Below are positions 9,159-17,285 of a stretch of DNA of 64,000 bases, piece after piece (positions within the stretch are counted from its first letter, which is position 1; every line of letters begins with the position of its first letter). The position numbers and the translations under genes were made by a program. The stretch covers positions 1 through 64,000 of the forward strand of contig CALJKV010000087.1 of NCBI GenBank assembly GCA_937974245.1, written 5' to 3'. Source of the stretch: an uncultured Chloroflexota bacterium. Its GTDB lineage: Bacteria; Chloroflexota; Anaerolineae; Aggregatilineales; Phototrophicaceae. The notes under the pieces were generated by a model. It was not told the origin of the DNA and made no database searches. It worked only from the letters and a program-made list of their open reading frames with translations.

Positions 9159-9257
9159 ATCAAATCACGATCTCAATTTACAGGCAACGCTTTCCCTCAC
9201 CAATAATAGGCCGGAGTAGTCTAGTGCCATCTCTATAAGCCCAAGCCGTGCAGTGAA

Positions 9258-10787
9258 TTAGCCGACAACGGGAATCAGGCTAGTATCACCACGAAGTGTA
9301 ACCTGATTGGCAGGAACCCAGCCAAAGCCCAGAGTCGTGTTCAACTGCACCCAGGTAAAATCAGCTGTCCGAGCCACAACCGCCACTTCTGCCGGCGCGC
9401 CTACCGTACCAATCGCACCAAAACTCAATCCTGGAGCAGCGTAAATCGTCACCGGCGACGCAATAACGGCTGTAGGCGATGACAACATTCCAGTCGCATT
9501 CCGAATAATCGGAACGGCCTGGATGCTGCCCCGGAACACTGTGTATTCATTGTTAACCCAGGCCTGCCCAAAGGGGCTGCTCACCAACATCCATACACCA
9601 TCGGAAGCAATGCCAATAACCGGAAGCTCTGTACCGCCGGCAAATGTCGCCACAGAAGTGTATTGAACCCCAGGGCCACTGCGTCCATTCAAAAACGGGG
9701 TGTTCACAACTACGTGCGGCGTATCAAGCGTGAGGCTTCTCGGTGCAGTAGTCGTTGTTGTTGTGGCAGTCGCGCCCGTTGTCGTTGTTGTCCCACTACT
9801 CACAGGCACAGCCCCAACCAGAGACAGATCAATCAAGTCCGTCACAGTCCCGGTACGTCCCGTAACAGCTTCCAGCGGCACCCAGCCACGCAAACCATCA
9901 CCCAGTTCCAGTTGGGCAAATTTACCGTCCTGGCTGGCACCGACCAGGAAACCCTCACGACCAGCAGTCAGATTCGGCATATTGGTGCCGCTGCCACCTG
10001 GCGTATCCGTCATCTGGACAACTTCAGCGATTACAATGTAGACATTGCCGGATACCCGCGATAACCGAAGAGTCACTTTGGGTGCTTCAATCCAACCCGT
10101 ACCAATGCCAGCCACATCAATAGCGAACCAGTCCACATTGTTGCTGTCGCGTGAGGAGCCAACCAGCGCGTAATCCGTCGCATTAGTTTCATCGCGGAAG
10201 ATTGTTCCCAGTGATGGCGCATCGGTCATAGGCTGGACGCGAACGTTGACTGCTTCCACATCCAGCTTTACACGAAACCGCTCGCCAGCTACAACCACAG
10301 TGGGAGTCTGGAATTCACCAAAGCGCAGTTCAACGCGACCACCCTGCCCTGACGCTGTTGCAGCAGGCGCCCCACCGCCACCACCCTGCCCTGGCAGGCC
10401 CAATGTAGTTGCTGTTGTGCCAACAGCCGAGGCCGCAATATCGGTAAGGCGGATAGTGGGAACTTGCTCAAAGTTCCCGCGTGGAATGGTGTACTCCGAG
10501 TTCACCCAGGCAACACCGATTGGAGTCGAAACCTGAAACCAGACATTGTCTGTAGCTCGCCCCAGAACCGGCAATTCGGTACCGCCTACCAGGGTAATCA
10601 ACACCGCATATTGTACGCCTGGCCCTACACGAGCATTCAGAAAGCTCGAATTAACAATCAGCCGAGGGGCTACAAACTGCACCTGTTGTGCCGGGGGCGA
10701 AGCAACCACTGGCTGTGTAAAAACAAACACCCCTGAAACGATAGAGAGCATCAGCAGCAGCGAAAGAAGTTTAGCTTGTTGTTTCAT
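9258..10787 (-). CDS. Secreted multi-SH3b-domain protein
   Basis: About 509 residues. An N-terminal signal peptide (MKQQAKLLSLLLML, cleavage near VVASPPA) is followed by bacterial SH3 modules. NARVGPGVQY near residue 50 and NGRSGPGVQYTSVATF near 370 start two paralogous halves, each followed by a WVNSEY or WVNNEY segment. Two further SH3b-like units lie between and after them. Gly-rich and Thr-rich linkers (TTTTGATATTTTTT) separate the halves. SH3b domains usually bind peptidoglycan or peptides at the cell surface. The start at 10787 was chosen because AGGAG lies upstream and the signal peptide begins there. No catalytic domain is seen, so it is a likely cell-wall-associated binder. Confidence 0.82.
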   Translation of the reverse strand: MKQQAKLLSLLLMLSIVSGVFVFTQPVVASPPAQQVQFVAPRLIVNSSFLNARVGPGVQYAVLITLVGGTELPVLGRATDNVWFQVSTPIGVAWVNSEYTIPRGNFEQVPTIRLTDIAASAVGTTATTLGLPGQGGGGGAPAATASGQGGRVELRFGEFQTPTVVVAGERFRVKLDVEAVNVRVQPMTDAPSLGTIFRDETNATDYALVGSSRDSNNVDWFAIDVAGIGTGWIEAPKVTLRLSRVSGNVYIVIAEVVQMTDTPGGSGTNMPNLTAGREGFLVGASQDGKFAQLELGDGLRGWVPLEAVTGRTGTVTDLIDLSLVGAVPVSSGTTTTTGATATTTTTTAPRSLTLDTPHVVVNTPFLNGRSGPGVQYTSVATFAGGTELPVIGIASDGVWMLVSSPFGQAWVNNEYTVFRGSIQAVPIIRNATGMLSSPTAVIASPVTIYAAPGLSFGAIGTVGAPAEVAVVARTADFTWVQLNTTLGFGWVPANQVTLRGDTSLIPVVG

Positions 10788-11083
10788 TGCATGTTTCTCC
10801 TGATACCAGCCCGCCCCTCCAATCACAGGTAAATCAGCTTGTCAGGCAGGCCACTATGACCGTAAGTAAAGTATAAAGTGAAATGGCAAATTATGCTCAT
10901 CTTTGCATACACATCTTGGAGTATAAAGCGATACTGAAGATCGTGCAATCCAGGTGACAAAAGAAAATAGTCCCGATTCCGTCAGGTGTTCGACAGCTAA
11001 CCGTACAGTCCTGGCACAGTGGAGTGTCCTAAAATAAACTCAAATTCCAGTATATAAGTCATTGCTATAGGGCCGCACACACG

Positions 11084-12157
11084 ATGAAAACAATCCGGCA
11101 CATTATCCCAACACTATTTCTCCTACTGACAATCACCATTCCCAACGCCTTAGCACTCGAATGTTTCCCAGAAACACCCTGCTTTGACAATTCATCGGAA
11201 ATCTATGGTCTGACAGCCGTTGAGATCACGCTTTACCCTGAACCCAATGTTCAGGTACTTACGACCAACAACAACCTGCTTTATGACCGAGGGTATCAAC
11301 AAGTCATTGGCAAAAATCCACTGATAATCTACGACGCCCCAGACGGAAATGCCACTGGAACGCTGGATGCAGGTTTCAACTTTGTGACAACACTTCGAAG
11401 TCACGATAGTTGGACTGAAATCAATATCGGACAGTGGGTGGAATCCGAGCATCTTGACTTGATGGGGGCAGCAGTCTCGCACTTTAGTGGTGTCCTGCTA
11501 CCGGAAACGCCACTGCCCTATCCAATGGCCTGGTTGCTCGCAAACCTATACCCCAGCACCATTCCCGGCAATGACCCGGATGGCAACCAACCACTCTTGC
11601 CTCGTTATACCCGCGTGAACATTTATGCCAGTGTGACAATAGATGGTTACAACTGGTACCAGATCGGCATTGACCAGTGGGTACACCAGTTTCACGTCGC
11701 AAAGATCGAACCCATCACACGCCCCGAAGATGTAGAGACGGAGCGATGGATTAGCATTGACCTTTACGAGCAAATCGCGATTGCTTATCAGGGCACGACA
11801 CCTGTTTTTGCCACGCTTGTTTCCTCCGGCCTGGATCGCTGGCCGACACAGGAGGGATTATTCAATATCTACTTCCGCCGCACACGCAAAAACATGAGTG
11901 GCGGCCAACCCGGTGATGACTACTACTTTCTGGAAGAGGTTCCCTGGACAATGTTTTTTGACGAAGGACGCGCACTCCATGGTGCATACTGGCATGACGG
12001 GTTTGGCTACCGTCGCAGCCATGGTTGTGTCAACCTCTCCATTACCGATGCGCACTGGCTGTATAACTGGGTAGCTGAAGTCATGGGCAGCATGTCCTCA
12101 GCAGAGCAGGAAACTGGCCCCGCTGTTTACGTCTACAGCAGCGGCCAATATAACTAG
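11084..12157 (+). CDS. Secreted L,D-transpeptidase (YkuD family)
   Basis: A 357-residue exported protein with a signal peptide ending near NALALEC. The middle has two SH3b-like segments (DRGYQQVIGKNPLIIYD and RYTRVNIYASVTIDGYNWYQIG). The C-terminal YkuD domain carries the HGAYWHDGFG and RRSHGCVNLS motifs, with the nucleophile at about Cys315 and His313 beside it. The family makes 3-3 cross-links in peptidoglycan or attaches proteins to it. The gene is transcribed away from the SH3b gene at 9258-10787, sharing a 296-base spacer. A Cys near position 26 after the signal might be lipid-modified, but no clean lipobox is present. Confidence 0.9.
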   Translation: MKTIRHIIPTLFLLLTITIPNALALECFPETPCFDNSSEIYGLTAVEITLYPEPNVQVLTTNNNLLYDRGYQQVIGKNPLIIYDAPDGNATGTLDAGFNFVTTLRSHDSWTEINIGQWVESEHLDLMGAAVSHFSGVLLPETPLPYPMAWLLANLYPSTIPGNDPDGNQPLLPRYTRVNIYASVTIDGYNWYQIGIDQWVHQFHVAKIEPITRPEDVETERWISIDLYEQIAIAYQGTTPVFATLVSSGLDRWPTQEGLFNIYFRRTRKNMSGGQPGDDYYFLEEVPWTMFFDEGRALHGAYWHDGFGYRRSHGCVNLSITDAHWLYNWVAEVMGSMSSAEQETGPAVYVYSSGQYN

Positions 12158-12172
12158 TCTCAGACCTCAATC

Positions 12173-12199
12173 AGGCGCATCGGCTGATCGCGTGCGCCT
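12173..12199 (+). terminator. Hairpin after the L,D-transpeptidase gene
   Basis: AGGCGCA (12173-12179) pairs with TGCGCCT (12193-12199), 7 bp around a 13-base loop, followed by ACAGTTTCTTATTT. It lies 15 bases after the stop. The T-tract is interrupted. Confidence 0.5.
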
Positions 12200-12276
12200 A
12201 CAGTTTCTTATTTCCACCGTTGCGTCTCCTGGAAACAGCGCTATGATGAGAGAGATTTCTCCTGAAAGCGGGGTTT

Positions 12277-13620
12277 TTGCGTGTGAGTATCCACAACAAC
12301 CAGATTGCCAATCTTCTTCAAAAGCACATGGCGCTTTATGGCTATGAACTGATTGATCTACCGATTATCGAACCGGCCGACCTGTTTCTCATCAAGGCCG
12401 GAGACCCCGTTATCAGTTCTTTGTTCACATTTGAGCGGCAGAACCGTCAGTTCGCCTTGCGCCCTGAATTTACCGCCGGCGCAGCCTCTCATTATACATA
12501 CCTCTACGGCAACCAGTCCCCAATGACACGCTGGCAATATCATGGTCCAATCTTTCAGGACCCGCCAGGAAATGGCAGTAACACCTACCAGCACTATAGT
12601 ATTGGCGCGGAACTCATTGGTATGGCCGGGGCAGTTGCGGACGCGGAGGTCATTAGCATGTCAGCACATGGCCTGACCGCAGTTGGTGTGAACGATTTTC
12701 AACTTACTATTGGGCATACTGGCTTAACTCGCCGCCTGCTGTCGCGTTTTCAACTCGACACCCGTATCGAGCGTTTTCTTCTCCACCACTCGGTGACACT
12801 GCAAGACCCTGAATACGGAAAGTCTCACTTAGTGGCACAGCTCAAACGGCTATACGCGCCTGAACAGGCGGCAAATACCGCCGATGAAATTCTGCAATTT
12901 CACCTGGATAAGTCAACGGATTTCATCGGGGGCCGCAGTCGCCAGGACATTGCCAGACGCCTGCTACAAAAGCGCAAAGGAGCAGCCGCCTGGGAGCAAA
13001 TCATGGCAGCCACCGATTTCCTCGACCAATGGAGGCAGATCGCCGGACCGCCGCCTCAGGTTTGGGATCGCATGGCAGCTTTAATAGGCGCCAGCGACGA
13101 AGCATCCCAACAAGTCCTCACGGAATTCCAATCCGTCATCAATCTCCTAGAGACTTGTGGTATCCCTGCGGAGCAAATACGTATAAAGCCATCGCTCGCG
13201 CGTAGCTGGGAATACTATACCGGCATCGTCTTCGAACTAGCGTCTGGTGATGGTATCAATGTGGGGGGGGGTGGCCGGTACAACGAACTCATCCAACTTA
13301 TCAGCCAGCATCCATCGACTCCTGCCGTAGGGTTTGCCTACAACATGATTAACCTCACTCGTGCAATTGGGCAAATAGCGCACGTAGCGAATCCGCCAGT
13401 CGAACTCTATATCACACCAACGGTCCATCAAGCTGGAATGCGGTGGGCACATCTGCTACGACAGCGGTCAGTAGCCATCGCCGTTACAAGCGACAATAAG
13501 GCAGAAACAACAGCGCCTCTGCGGATAGATGAGGCGGGAAACTGCCACACCCGCCGGCGAATATACACATTGGATCAAATCGAACAGCTGGTCGCAGAAC
13601 TAAAGGAAATGAAGCTATGA
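12277..13620 (+). CDS. hisZ: ATP phosphoribosyltransferase regulatory subunit HisZ-like
   Basis: A 447-residue class II tRNA-synthetase-fold protein without the features of a working histidyl-tRNA synthetase. The motif 2 position reads GPIFQDPPG instead of the Arg-containing fRxE, while EYYTGIVFE and VGGGGRYNEL match the histidine-pocket region shared by HisRS and HisZ. HisZ proteins bind short-form HisG as catalytic activators and feedback sensors. The start is TTG 12277 or GTG 12283. The stop overlaps hisG by ATGA, indicating coupling. A run of nine G lies at 13263-13271 within the GGGGR motif. It is longer than compact HisZ proteins because of a C-terminal tail resembling a worn anticodon-binding domain. 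Confidence 0.8.
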   Translation: MRVSIHNNQIANLLQKHMALYGYELIDLPIIEPADLFLIKAGDPVISSLFTFERQNRQFALRPEFTAGAASHYTYLYGNQSPMTRWQYHGPIFQDPPGNGSNTYQHYSIGAELIGMAGAVADAEVISMSAHGLTAVGVNDFQLTIGHTGLTRRLLSRFQLDTRIERFLLHHSVTLQDPEYGKSHLVAQLKRLYAPEQAANTADEILQFHLDKSTDFIGGRSRQDIARRLLQKRKGAAAWEQIMAATDFLDQWRQIAGPPPQVWDRMAALIGASDEASQQVLTEFQSVINLLETCGIPAEQIRIKPSLARSWEYYTGIVFELASGDGINVGGGGRYNELIQLISQHPSTPAVGFAYNMINLTRAIGQIAHVANPPVELYITPTVHQAGMRWAHLLRQRSVAIAVTSDNKAETTAPLRIDEAGNCHTRRRIYTLDQIEQLVAELKEMKL

Positions 13621-14642
13621 CCTCAGCCACCACACTCGCGCTACCCAGCAAAGGGGCAATTGCCGACCCTACTTTGAGTTTCTTGCGTGACTGCGGCCTA
13701 CCAGTCTATAAACCCAATGACAGGCAGTATGTGGGCGAAATCCCCGCGGTGCCATCGCTCAATGTGCTGTTCCAGCGGGCAACCGATGTGCTATACAAAG
13801 TCGCCGATGGCACTGCACAACTTGGCATTACCGGGTTGGATATTGTACGCGAAAACCCCCACGAGGATGTGATTGTCATCCATGAGGCCTTAGGCTACGG
13901 TCATTGCAGCCTGGTTGTCGCTGTGCCGGAAATGTGGGTAGATGTCGACAATATGCTGGATATCGAAGACATTGCCCTGGACTTCCGCGAGAACAAAGGA
14001 CGCAACCTCAGAATTGCCACCAAATACCCCACGCTTACACGACAGTTCCTACACAACCGGGGCATCCACCATTTCACACTGGTAAAGGCGGAGGGAGCAA
14101 TCGAAGCCGCTCCCACCCTGGGCTATGCCGACATCATTATTGATCTGACGCAAACCGGCACGACACTACGCGAAAACCATCTCAAATGGTTTACCGATGG
14201 TGTTATCCTTGATTCTCAGGCCTGTTTAATCGGCAACCAAAATGCCCTCAAGAACAACCTGGAGACCATGGAAACAACCCATGTCATGGTGGAACGAATG
14301 GATGCCGCATCGCAAGGAAGAAAGTATTACCAAATCATCGCCAACATTCGCGGCGAAGACCCACAGGCAGTTGCACAACTCGTCTCCACAAACCCGGAAA
14401 CACGTGGCTTACAAGGGCCGACGATTGCGCCGATCTACCCGCACAACGACGGAGACAGTAGTCATGAAATGTGGTTTACCATCACGATTATAATTGACAG
14501 CAGGAATCTGCTAAGAGCTGTCGAGCATTTGCGTACAATCGGCGGCACTCAAGTCATCGTCAGCCCGGTACGCTATGTTTTTATGGAAGACTCGCCCACC
14601 TTCACCAGGCTGATAACAATACTAAACAACACAAAAGTCTGA
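13617..14642 (+). CDS. hisG: ATP phosphoribosyltransferase, long form
   Basis: First enzyme of histidine synthesis, condensing ATP with PRPP. At 341 residues it is a long-form HisG. Catalytic domain motifs are LPSKG near residue 9, QLGITGLDIV near 68-77, RIATKYPTLTRQFL near 138, and the PRPP-loop-like region ADIIIDLTQTGTTLRENH near 178-195. A C-terminal HisG_C-type domain of about 110 residues follows (from KYYQIIANIRGED to the end). It overlaps hisZ by four bases. Long-form enzymes normally sense histidine with their own C-terminal domain and do not need HisZ, so the pairing is unusual. It ends four bases from the convergent kinase gene. Confidence 0.88.
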   Translation: MTSATTLALPSKGAIADPTLSFLRDCGLPVYKPNDRQYVGEIPAVPSLNVLFQRATDVLYKVADGTAQLGITGLDIVRENPHEDVIVIHEALGYGHCSLVVAVPEMWVDVDNMLDIEDIALDFRENKGRNLRIATKYPTLTRQFLHNRGIHHFTLVKAEGAIEAAPTLGYADIIIDLTQTGTTLRENHLKWFTDGVILDSQACLIGNQNALKNNLETMETTHVMVERMDAASQGRKYYQIIANIRGEDPQAVAQLVSTNPETRGLQGPTIAPIYPHNDGDSSHEMWFTITIIIDSRNLLRAVEHLRTIGGTQVIVSPVRYVFMEDSPTFTRLITILNNTKV

Positions 14643-14646
14643 TGAC

Positions 14647-15903
14647 TCAGAGTGCATTTGCCACCCTATCAAGTGTCCGGTCGATTAAGCTGCGCTCACC
14701 CCGGCTCTCCGCACCCATTTCGACGGCCATCGCTAATCCTAACAGGCTAATTTCCACCGGAAATCGACCCGAATCGGCCAGATTCATCGTCAGAAAGGGG
14801 CAACAAAATAGTGCCAACTTCAAGTACCTTCGCCAATCCGTGCGCAACAAACCACGTTCCTTGAGGGCGCGCAGCACAGGAATCAATACCCTTTCGACCT
14901 TACTTTCCAGGAACATGTGTCGCACCGGTGCCAGGGAATAGTCGTATGTGACCCGCCATACATCACCCTCGGTACGCAGTGTGACAGACGTTTGCTGCTG
15001 TTTTTCCCGTGGGAAGTACATCCACATCGCAAACACATTGTGAAACAGCGGTTTAGCGAGGTCAAGTAGCGGATGATGCTTCCCTGCAAAAGCCGGATCA
15101 AAATACAGTAGTGAGGCATAATTGCCATCCTGCTGCAAGAACACATTACCATTATGCGCGTCCCCATGCCCGGTGACTGTCGGCCCCGCCTGTTCCGGTT
15201 GCAACATGCGCACCGCCCGCGTTATCACATCGTTCAATGATTCAGTATAGACCTGCCCGTTGATCTCCCACCGCACCCGGCGTACATCCTTCATCAAGCG
15301 TTCACCGACAGGAAGTGCAATAGCAACATCCTCTCCGGGCTGCCCTGGTAATGGCCCATAGAATCGTGCCAGCCGCCCACCGTTCAACCGGTAGTAAAAC
15401 AACTGGTGAACGGGCGATTGCCCGGCCTGCAGTGGCGTTTGCTTCGCAAGTGTCGTCCGGTAAAGCTCCAGGAGGTGGTCATCGGCGGCGTTTTGCGCCG
15501 CAGTGAGAACCGCCAACTGGTTACTCGCGCCGGTTTCAATCGCCCAGGCCACATCAAACACCGAGGGCGATTCGATCTCGTCGTAAATCAGAAGTTGCTT
15601 ACCGGTTTCCGTTGAACTAAATACCGGGCGAATCACCGGATAGCCGGCTTCTGCCAGCAAGGCAGCCTGATAGTACTCTCCGATGACGGTATCCGACTCG
15701 GTATGTGTCTTAAAAAACAGTCGCGTGCCATCAGCCCGTGTCAAGAACCCATTGAATGAATTCAGCGATACCGCCAATGGCCGCAATTCTACCGTTCGCA
15801 CATCATGCGCATAAATCTCGCGCACGAAATTGAGGAGCAGCGCCTCCGCTGCCCCCCTATCCGTAAACTGTAATTCCTGAATCTGTTGGAGCAAGTCGCT
15901 CAT
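14647..15903 (-). CDS. APH-superfamily small-molecule kinase
   Basis: A 418-residue protein with the aminoglycoside phosphotransferase/choline kinase fold. The Brenner motif GHGDAHNGNVF lies near residues 253-263, the metal-binding YFDPAF near 277, and an N-lobe lysine candidate in LFFKTHTE near 64. It probably phosphorylates a small hydroxylated substrate. There is no evidence for drug resistance. The start overlaps the stop of the HisD-family gene upstream by ATGA, so the two are very likely co-translated and may act on the same metabolite. The 3' end converges on hisG with a four-base gap. The substrate is unknown. Confidence 0.75.
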   Translation of the reverse strand: MSDLLQQIQELQFTDRGAAEALLLNFVREIYAHDVRTVELRPLAVSLNSFNGFLTRADGTRLFFKTHTESDTVIGEYYQAALLAEAGYPVIRPVFSSTETGKQLLIYDEIESPSVFDVAWAIETGASNQLAVLTAAQNAADDHLLELYRTTLAKQTPLQAGQSPVHQLFYYRLNGGRLARFYGPLPGQPGEDVAIALPVGERLMKDVRRVRWEINGQVYTESLNDVITRAVRMLQPEQAGPTVTGHGDAHNGNVFLQQDGNYASLLYFDPAFAGKHHPLLDLAKPLFHNVFAMWMYFPREKQQQTSVTLRTEGDVWRVTYDYSLAPVRHMFLESKVERVLIPVLRALKERGLLRTDWRRYLKLALFCCPFLTMNLADSGRFPVEISLLGLAMAVEMGAESRGERSLIDRTLDRVANAL

Positions 15904-17210
15904 AAGCCCAAAATTTCATTTCGCTTGCGGATCGCATAAGCGTGCGCCGGGAAACCTTCATAATCAGCCAGTGTCGCGGCAACACCCTGCAACCGCTCAT
16001 ATCCTTCCAGAGAGAGATAGCCAACACCGCTACGCTTCAAGAAGTCCAACACGCTGACCGACGAAAAACTCCGACCAAAGCCGCCGGTCGGTAAAATTGC
16101 GTTCAGTCCCAGGCAGTAATTCGCGGTAGGAATCGGCGTCAGCGAACCCAATAGAATTTCGCCAGCATTCTTGATCTGATTAAGAGTGATAAATGGTTCT
16201 TTGGTCAGCACTTCCAGGTGTTCCGGCGCATAGTCGTTCACGAACCGTATTGATTCGGCCAGGCTATTGGTGAGCAGTATGCCACCATAATTCGACAGCA
16301 CTGTTGTCACAAACTTCTGCCGCCACTCTGGAAGTTGCGCGATGTATTCCGGCAAGACAGCTAATGCCTGTTCTGCCACTTCGCCGCTGTGAGTCACCAG
16401 AATCGCCGCAGAGTCCGGCCCATGTTCAGCTTCCACCAGCAAATCCAGTGCCGCCAAACGGGGATCAACGTGCTCGTCTGTCAGGATGATTGACTCGCTT
16501 GGCCCGGCGGGCAATCCCACATCAACCACGCCGTATAACAAGCGCTTAGCAGCCGACACGTAGCTGCTGCCCGGCCCAATAATTTTATCCACCTTCGGCA
16601 CAGTCTCAGTACCATACGCCAACGCCGCCACCGCCTGCATCCCACCCACTACATACACTTCTTTCACCCCGCTTATTTCGGCGGCCACCAGCGAGGCGTC
16701 ATCTGCTTTGCCTTCCGAGGTCGGCGGCGTCACCACAACCACGCGTGGCACACCAGCCACCATTGCCGGAGTCGCCAGCATCAGCATCACCGATGGAAAC
16801 GCACCTTTTCCACGTGGAACATACAGCCCGGTACTGGCTATTGGTGAGACTTTCTCCCCGGCCATAACACCCGGCTGCACTTCCATAAACCACATTGGTT
16901 CCGGCATCTGCTCGGCATGAAAACGTCGGATATTTTCATGCGCAGCCGTAATCGCCTCAACAACATCCTGACTCACGGTTGCTCGTGCCGCTGCAAAATC
17001 TTCGGGAGTCGCTCGCAACATTTGCGCCTCAAACCCCGGCGCATCAAACCGTCGGGCATAGTCCACTACCGCCGCATCACCTTCAATCCGCACCCGGTCA
17101 GTCACTTCCTGCGCCAATGGCAGCAGGTCACGGATGTCAGTTTCAGCGCGGCGCATAATTTTACCAAGTTGTTCAGCCTTTAATTGGCTCAACTCCCAGA
17201 ATTGAATCAT
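15900..17210 (-). CDS. hisD: HisD-family dehydrogenase (histidinol dehydrogenase homologue)
   Basis: About 436 residues, clearly of the histidinol dehydrogenase family: GPGSSYVSAAKR, GLPAGPSESIIL, VEAEHGPDSAAIL, DYAPEHLEVL and ILPTGG in the expected order. The catalytic Glu-His of APEHLE and the C-terminal FPAHAY histidine are present. Compared from memory with E. coli HisD, two zinc-ligand positions differ: Gln of QAEH is Glu (EAEH), and Asp of GDY is Asn (ANY). The NHVLPT motif reads NAILPT. It may therefore be a paralogue acting on another alcohol. The start is ATG 17210 (or 17213), with AAAGGAG upstream. It is co-translated with the kinase downstream. sqdB lies upstream behind a terminator. 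Confidence 0.75.
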   Translation of the reverse strand: MIQFWELSQLKAEQLGKIMRRAETDIRDLLPLAQEVTDRVRIEGDAAVVDYARRFDAPGFEAQMLRATPEDFAAARATVSQDVVEAITAAHENIRRFHAEQMPEPMWFMEVQPGVMAGEKVSPIASTGLYVPRGKGAFPSVMLMLATPAMVAGVPRVVVVTPPTSEGKADDASLVAAEISGVKEVYVVGGMQAVAALAYGTETVPKVDKIIGPGSSYVSAAKRLLYGVVDVGLPAGPSESIILTDEHVDPRLAALDLLVEAEHGPDSAAILVTHSGEVAEQALAVLPEYIAQLPEWRQKFVTTVLSNYGGILLTNSLAESIRFVNDYAPEHLEVLTKEPFITLNQIKNAGEILLGSLTPIPTANYCLGLNAILPTGGFGRSFSSVSVLDFLKRSGVGYLSLEGYERLQGVAATLADYEGFPAHAYAIRKRNEILGL

Positions 17211-17229
17211 CATATCGCTCCTTTTAAAC

Positions 17230-17259
17230 AAAAAGCGCGGAGAGAAGATCACCCCGCGC
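17230..17259 (-). terminator. Terminator/attenuator-like hairpin before the HisD gene
   Basis: GCGCGG at 17235-17240 pairs with CCGCGC at 17254-17259. The five A at 17230-17234 give TTTTT after the stem on the minus strand. It sits 26 bases after the sqdB stop and directly before the HisD ribosome site (AAAGGAG). It can end sqdB transcription or, if read-through is controlled, act as an attenuator. Confidence 0.62.
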
Positions 17260-17285
17260 CTGATAGACTCTCGCAAGCCGGCTAG

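Noticed and set aside
9663..10064. Long plus-strand frames opposite the SH3b gene
   Set aside because: They mirror the Gly- and Thr-rich low-complexity linker on the minus strand. The minus-strand product has a signal peptide and SH3b repeats.
12277..13620. Histidyl-tRNA synthetase as identity of the HisZ-like gene
   Set aside because: The motif 2 arginine is missing (IFQDPP), and it overlaps hisG, which fits HisZ better than a working synthetase.
14647..15903. Aminoglycoside resistance gene
   Set aside because: The HGDxxxxN fold is shared by choline, homoserine and many other kinases. Coupling to a HisD-family gene argues for metabolism.
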